64,000 nucleotides of DNA from Leucosporidium creatinivorum (lineage: Eukaryota > Basidiomycota > Microbotryomycetes > Leucosporidiales > Leucosporidiaceae): positions 65,637 to 129,636 of the forward strand of contig BCKL01000041.1 in assembly GCA_001600635.1 (NCBI GenBank), written 5' to 3'. Under the pieces are notes generated by a model. The model ran no database searches, was not told the origin of the DNA, and worked only from the letters and a program-made list of their open reading frames with translations. The translations under genes and the position numbers were made by a program. Positions within the stretch are counted from its first letter, which is position 1, and every line of letters begins with the position of its first letter. Shown here piece after piece: positions 58,406 through 64,000 of this stretch.

Positions 58406-61040
58406 ATGACGGTTTCGACACGCGATCTCGAGGAAGGGACTTCAACAGAGACTACACACCTGCTCGCACCACCAGCGCTGGCCACTCGAGCATCCTACCG
58501 CAAGCGAGCCCTCTCCTCTGCGTCGGTCGCAGAGTCGCAATCCTCTCGGCGATGGATCAAGGCCATTCTCGCCCTGCTAGCCGCCATCTTGCTGGCAGGG
58601 ATCATCACTCTCATCGTCCTACAGGCTACCGGTCGCGGCGGCAGCGGAGCCAGCCCAGGCAAGGACAACGATACGCCCGACTACTCGAGGCTGCCTCCGC
58701 CTCAGCCGGGTGGGCGCAATCCCAACTACCTCAGCTCGGGCAAGTACGGCGGAGTAGCTACAGAAGTCGGAGTCTGCTCGCAGATTGGTGTAGATGGTAC
58801 GTTGAGTTTGCTGGTCGCCCTCCGGCTGACCAACCAACCCCTGCTCACTACGCTCGTGCTCTGCAGTACTCAAGGAGAACGGCACTGCTACCGACGCAGC
58901 CATCGCATCAGCATTGTGTATCGGAGTCACCAATATGTTCAGCAGCGGCATCGGCGGAGGAGGGTAAGCACCTTCTCTCGACCGCGTGCTCCTCGTCTGA
59001 GCAGGAAAGGCTGACCTTGCGGACCCCCTACAGATTCATGGTCATCCGTCCATCCACCACACACACCAACTTTAACCCCAAATGCACCGAGCCCATCTCT
59101 ATCGACTTCCGCGAGACTGCTCCCTCCGGCTCACACCCCCACATGTTCTCTCCTCGCCCCGACGACCCTTCGTTCGACGCTGCTCGCGCTTCCAAGATTG
59201 GAGGACTCGCCATCGGTGTACCAGGCGAGCTACGAGGGCTCGAGGCGGCGTACGAGGCCTGCGGAGGTGGAGTCCCCTGGGAGCGGCTCTTTCAGCCGAG
59301 CGCTGACCTTGCTAGGGAAAGCAAGGTCGGCAAAGAGTTGGCTCGCAGGTTGAACGCTGCGCCGTTTGGAGCTCCCATGTCGCAGTGGATGCTCGACGAG
59401 GAGGATTGGAAGGCCATGTTCGCGCCCGAGGGCAGGTTGCTCGTCGAGGGGGAGACTCTCAGGCGTGAGGCGTATGCTCAGACGCTGGAGCGGATCGGGA
59501 AGGAAGGAGTGGACGTCTTCTACAAGGGCGACATTGCCAAGTCCCTGCTCAAGACCATCAAGAAGGAAGGAGGCCTCCTCACAGCCGAGGACTTCGCCGA
59601 GTACAAGGCCATCGTCCAACCCGCGTTCCGCTCGACCTACCTCAATCGCACCTACTACACCACGCACTACCCATCGGGGGGACCCATCATCACCAACCTC
59701 CTCAACACGCTTGAAGGCTACGACGACTTTGTCGACGGCGGCAAGACGGGCCTCTCGACTCATCGCTTCATCGAGGCGCTCAAGTGTGAGTTCTGGTGCT
59801 CTTGATAGCTGGTGTCGAAGACTGAATTGTCGCTGTCAGTCGCCTTTGCTGCTCGTACCGAGGTCGGTGACCCTGCGTTCATCGACAACGCCGCCAAGCT
59901 CGCCGAGATTCACACCAAGGCCTACTCTGCCCAGATCCGCGCCAACATTACCGATGTACGTCTCATGCGAGGTCCTTCGTATGACTAAGCTGACTCTTCT
60001 CGCTCACAGGATCGCACTCACAAGATCGGCTACTACCACCCTAAGTTCGACGTCAAGGAGGACCATGGGACGACTCACCTCAGCGTTGTAGACCAGTACG
60101 GCAGTGCCGTCAGTCTCACCTCGACCGTGAACTTGCTGTTCGGCTCGCGCGTCATGGACGAGGAGACGGGCATCATCCTCAACGACGAGATGGTGCGCTT
60201 GCGATCCGTTGTTCGGCGAGCAGTGGCTGACCTGTGTCGTGCTCGTCTCAACAGGACGACTTTGCTACCCCCGGCATCCCAGACGCATTTGGACTCGCTC
60301 GTGAGTCTTCGAGGTGGCTCTAGAGACGTCCTTGCTCTCGTCGCTCGTCGACGGCAGCTCTTCGCACTCGCTGACGCTCCAAGCCCACAGCCTCGCCCTA
60401 CAACTACCCCGCGCCCGGCAAGCGCTCCCTATCCTCAACTGCACCTCTCATCATGGACAGCCCAGATGGCGAAGTCTATGTCGCTCTCGGCGGATCGGGC
60501 GGCTCTCGCATCTTCGGCTCGGTCGCACAGGTGCTGCTCAACCTCGATTGGGGGTTCGATATCAGTAACGCGGTGGAGCAGCCGAGGGTCCATCATCAGC
60601 TTAGCCCGGCTTATGTACGTTCCGCCTGTGGAGACGCGGTGAGACGTGAGCTAACCGCCTTGCTGCTCGGCGCAGGTCTCCATCGAGTCGGGCTTCCGCT
60701 CCGACATTGTGGAAGATCTCACGTCGCGCGGGCACAATGTCACGTATGTTACAAGGCGGCTGAACCCTCCTGGGCGCCTCGCTGATGCCTTCCTTCTCTT
60801 CGTCCCGCTCCATTGCTTTTCGCAGCCTCTTCGACGTCAACCTCGGCATCGCAGAGGTGCAGGCCGTTGTCCGACAGCCATCAGGCAGGATCTTTGCCAC
60901 CAGCGATTCTCGCAAGAATGGGTGAGTTGCAGAGCCAGGCTGAGGCAGACGGAAGCGAGTTCGGCTGTCGCTGCTCGGCGCAGATGCTGATGCTTCTCTT
61001 CTCTTCCTTTCGTTTCTACAGAGTTCCTGCCGCCTACTAG
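58406..61040 (+). CDS. ECM38: gamma-glutamyltransferase (glutathione hydrolase), type II membrane form
   Basis: Removes the gamma-glutamyl group from glutathione and its conjugates, at the vacuole membrane or cell surface. Ten exons: 58406-58796, 58867-58963, 59034-59785, 59840-59955, 60010-60192, 60255-60300, 60391-60614, 60676-60743, 60826-60921, 61022-61040; 663 residues. A cytosolic N-terminus (with a THLLAPP di-leucine-like motif) precedes one transmembrane anchor (AILALLAAILLAGIITLIVL). Conserved parts are GVATEVGVCSQIGVDVLKEN, GTATDAAIASALCIGVTN, SSGIGGGGFMVI, the large-subunit end THKIGYYHPKFDV, and the self-cleavage site KEDHGTTHLSVVD with the catalytic Thr near 473. The small subunit has NLLFGSRVMDEETGIILNDEM, STAPLIM, VALGGSGGSRIFGSVAQVLL and VQAVVRQPSGRIFATSDSRKNG. 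Complete and apparently active. Together with GSH1 it covers synthesis and breakdown of glutathione in one window. Confidence 0.97.
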
Positions 61041-61374
61041 ACGCTAGCACACTGCATCTCTGTAGACGTACATTCCCGCAATCTCACTCCGTCGTTGTAA
61101 AATAGCAGCAATGACTCGGCGAGGAGAAGGAAAGAGGAGGTGCGATTTTTCGGTCTGCACCTCATCGGAAGTCGGCGAAGTGAATCGTTCTGCAAATGCG
61201 TCTCCAAACACCGCAAGCGAGCAGAAAGCGAGAATGAGCAGCGGTGCCTCTCATCGTACGAGCAGGTCGAAGTGGAGAGGCTCGAACGACGCCGCTTCGC
61301 TACTGACAGCATACTCGTCTTTTGCCCTCGACCACATACTCTCGACAGAGCAACAGGACTACACTCAGCTCATC
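61041..61374. promoter_or_regulatory. intergenic stretch: SRE1 promoter / 5' UTR
   Basis: About 330 bases between the GGT stop and the chosen SRE1 start. The SRE1 frame is open upstream to about 61111 and has other ATGs (61111, 61234), so a longer N-terminus is possible, but that part looks basic and unconserved. Confidence 0.4.
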
Positions 61375-61802
61375 ATGGACCACGGCACCTATGCCGCCGA
61401 GGCAGACTACTCTTCTACAGGCGAGAATGACCTCGACGCCCTCTTCCTCGACTCGTTCTCCTCGGCTCACTCGTCAGGCGCCAGCGATGGAGGAATGGGC
61501 GCAACTGCAGGCGATTACTCGTTCGAATCGGACTTGATGGGGTCGTACTTGGCGAGTACTGTACAGCAGGGAGCGGGAGGAGCGGGGTACAACAGCAGCA
61601 GCGGCGGCGGCGCAGGACAGCAGGGCTACACCCCGAGTAGCTCGGCCAGCTCGGCGGCGGCGCTCTCCAACATCAGCTCGCCAGACTACAGCAACTACGG
61701 CGCGCTCTCAGGCAACAACACCAACTTTGAATCGCTCGCCAGCGGTACCAGCCCTCCCTTCTCCTTCGGCGCCACCGTCGACGTTGGCCATTCGAACGAC
61801 CT

Positions 61803-61833
<31 letters not shown>

Positions 61834-64000
61834 GGCATGTTCGACCCGCGATCCCACTCCCTTCAGAGCTCGGGCGAGTCGAATTACTATGGCTCGGCGA
61901 CCTCGGTCCAGCAGCAGGCCGTGCAACAGCAATACCTCCCACACGCTCCTCTTCACCACCAGCCCTCGCCTCCCCAACTCGCACAACAACCTCAGCAAAA
62001 CCACTTCACCCACTACACCCCTCAGCACTCGGCCAATTCGCTCTCCCCTCCCTCCTCGGCTTCGTCCTCGAACGGCGCCTACCAGAACACCTATCCCTCT
62101 GCTGTGCAGCCGGCGACTGGCATGGGTGGAGAGTCACTACTCGCGAGGATGATGGCCGAAGCCGATGCTCAAGGACGCTCCCCGGCCGATGCCAACGCCG
62201 TCTACGCCTCCTCGTACATGGCCAGTCTGGCTCAAGCCCAAGCAGCACCTCGTCAACCCTACTCCAACGCCTCAGATGGCCAGCACATCCCCCTCGCCTA
62301 TCAGGATCCCTCCTCCTTCTCCACCACCTACGCTCAGCAGCCCTACGACGACCGCCAGCTCGGCGGCGCCGAGCAGCTCAAGAAGCGACGAGTCTCGACG
62401 ACGGAGGACTTCTCGGCTCACCAATCGCGCGCTCAGCACAAGACCAGGGGAGCCAGCAACGGCGGCAGGCGCACCGTCTCTGCTTCGACCGCCCCTCCGC
62501 CTCAGTCTCACGCTCAGCAGCCGGTGCACCTCTCTAGCGCTCCCAGTCAGGATGGCTTCCACTTCTCGCTCAACTCTTCCATGGCCAACGGCGGTGGTAG
62601 CATCGCATCGGCCTTGTCGGCGATTCCTAGGCATACAGCGACCGGTCAAGCGGCCAATACCTCGCTCAACCTCATCGCCAACGCCGGCGTGCCCTCCAGC
62701 TCCCATCGAGGTACGTTCAAGTTGCGCACTCTCATTCATCTCGAGCCGAGTTCGAGCGAAGGGTGATCGAAACTGACTCGCTTCTTCCCTCGCAGACGGC
62801 CCATCGCCTAGGACCTACCAGTCCATCGCTCCCGCCGCGGTCCTGCAGGACGTCTCACACCCTCCAGCACCCTCGGCTTCGGCAGTCAGGGCAGGAAAGC
62901 GTGTTGCTGAGAAGGCTGGAGCGAAGAAGCCGGCTGGAGGCGAGAAGCGCAAGAAGGGCGAGAAAGGCCACAGTGAGGCTCACCGCCTCCTTCTTCGACG
63001 ACGCTAGCAGCTCGCTGACTCGTGCTCCCCTTTTTACTAACAACAGACGCCGTCGAGCGAAGATACCGCAACAACATCAACAACCATCTGGCGGCGCTGC
63101 GAGATGCGATTCCCGCGCTCCGACACCTCAAGCCTCTTCCTTCGGTGCGCTCCTCGTTCGCTCTCGAAATGACATGAAAACCAGCGGCTGACCTCTTCTT
63201 GACGAACAGATGCCCGCCTCCCGTCGTCGCGCTTCCCAGTTCACCCTCTCGACCGCCGCCCAAGGCCCAACGCCAGCCGGTCTCGTCGACGGCGTACTCG
63301 CAGCCAAGACGCTCAGCAAGGGCAGCATCCTCGGCAAGAGCATCGAGTACATCCACTACCTACAAGGCGCTCGCGCGGACGGTACGGAGGACATCGAGTT
63401 GCTCAAAGCTGTCGTCCGCGAGATGGTCGGCGGAGGACAGGCGCTCATCGACGTATTCGATCAGAGGAGGGCGGTGAGGGAGGTCGAGCGGTCGAGGATT
63501 CGAGAGGAGGAGCGCAAGGAGCAGGAGAGGATCGACGAGGAGGAAGACGGTAGCGGCGATGAGAACGACGACGACGAGAAGGCGCCGGCCGTCCAGTCTT
63601 TCGTCTCCCAGAGCGGGAGGCTTGCCGCCCACTCCAACTCGCCCCATGGCTTCCCTCCTTCCCCAGCCTCATCCTCGGAGGATCCCACATCCATCTCGCC
63701 TCGCCTCGTTCAGCACCAGCACTACTCTGGCCACGCCGCTGCGCCTCCGAGGGTGCTGCTCGCCACCTTCATGGGTCTCAGCTTCGCCGGAGGTCTCGGA
63801 TACGACTGGACGTACAGCTCGGTGGCCGAGCCTATCGGAGAAGTCGTCGGTGCCCGCGCCTGGGCCAGTCGTCTCGTTCGCCGCGCTGCCGTCGACTCGA
63901 GCTCCTCGGCAATGCCCTCCGCCGTGGTCACTTCGGACATCATCCACCCCTCCCTCCTCAGCGGACTCGTCTTCCTCGGTATCTCCTCCATCCTCTCTGT
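61375..64000 (+). CDS. SRE1: SREBP-type bHLH transcription factor with membrane helices (runs off the right edge)
   Basis: Sterol and low-oxygen response regulator; in the family the bHLH half is released from the ER/Golgi membrane by proteolysis. Exons seen: 61375-62710, 62796-62972, 63047-63144, and 63210 to beyond 64000. The first 445 residues are a Ser/Gln/Tyr-rich activation-type region with a polyglutamine run (61804-61835). A Lys-rich stretch (EKRKKGEKGH) leads into the basic helix NAVERRYRNNINNHLAALRD, which has the SREBP-specific Tyr (near residue 511) in place of the Arg of other bHLH factors. The loop is long (LPSMPASRRRASQF onward) before SILGKSIEYIHYLQ. Two hydrophobic helices follow (RVLLATFMGLSFAGGLGY; HPSLLSGLVFLGISSIL), as expected for the membrane hairpin. 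The C-terminus lies outside the window. The start at 61375 (MDHGTYAAEADYS) is a choice among several in-frame ATGs. Confidence 0.88.

Overview
The window is nuclear DNA of a GC-rich fungus, most likely a basidiomycete yeast of the Pucciniomycotina (Microbotryomycetes / Rhodotorula-Sporobolomyces type). Three things point there: about 174 short spliceosomal introns (mostly 50-120 bp, GT donors, a CTGAC or CTAAC branch site shortly before the AG) in 25 protein genes; gene families such as a linoleate diol synthase, a bHLH-membrane SREBP and DUF3431/DUF6534-like membrane proteins; and tightly packed genes with no bacterial features. The taxon is an inference. Exon models were built by joining exons at GT/GC-AG sites and checking phase and family conservation; all models close in frame. 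No RNA genes, CRISPR arrays or whole transposons were seen.

Layout. 1-619: 5' end of KU70 (-), cut by the window edge. 1101-2930: NAD formate dehydrogenase (-). 3688-4708: secreted GPI-anchored cupredoxin-like protein (-). 4964-8676: muskelin (+). 9288-12090: glutamate-cysteine ligase GSH1 (+). 12131-12700: scrambled amylase pseudogene. 13088-15707: intracellular GH13 alpha-amylase (-). 16185-17476: YMC1-like mitochondrial carrier (-). 18250-19707: eIF2 beta (+). 20628-21923: F-box protein (+). 22135-22400: copy of the eIF2 beta 3' end. 22485-23781: ERCC1/RAD10 (-). 24123-26686: beta-helix plus B-lectin protein (+). 27010-28089: JTB-like membrane protein (-). 28217-29402: THO subunit 7 (+). 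29531-33166: alanyl-tRNA synthetase (-). 33388-35712: ERO1 (+). 35897-38212: aspartate kinase HOM3 (-). 38543-39623: VPS29 (-). 40124-41105: complex I 21 kDa-type subunit (-). 41593-46309: linoleate diol synthase / Ppo (-). 46770-48969: DUF6534-like membrane protein A (+). 49373-52549: exomer ChAPs protein (+). 52761-55078: DUF6534-like protein B (-). 55301-58161: transporter-like + DUF3431 fusion (-). 58406-61040: gamma-glutamyltransferase (+). 61375 to the right edge: SREBP/SRE1 (+), cut by the edge.

Most genes are housekeeping and unrelated in pathway, though GSH1 (glutathione synthesis) and GGT (glutathione breakdown) share the window, and ERO1, VPS29, ChAPs and SRE1 all serve the secretory or membrane system. 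The most unusual points are: an ACG-started, arginine-rich in-frame extension before the AlaRS ATG that would give a mitochondrial isoform from the single gene; two recent short direct duplications (eIF2 beta 3' end around an F-box gene, and an amylase exon 2-3 block in a scrambled pseudogene); a start codon split by an intron in the complex I subunit; a ten-helix transporter-like domain fused to DUF3431; an inverted paralogue pair around the exomer gene; and two GC-AG introns.
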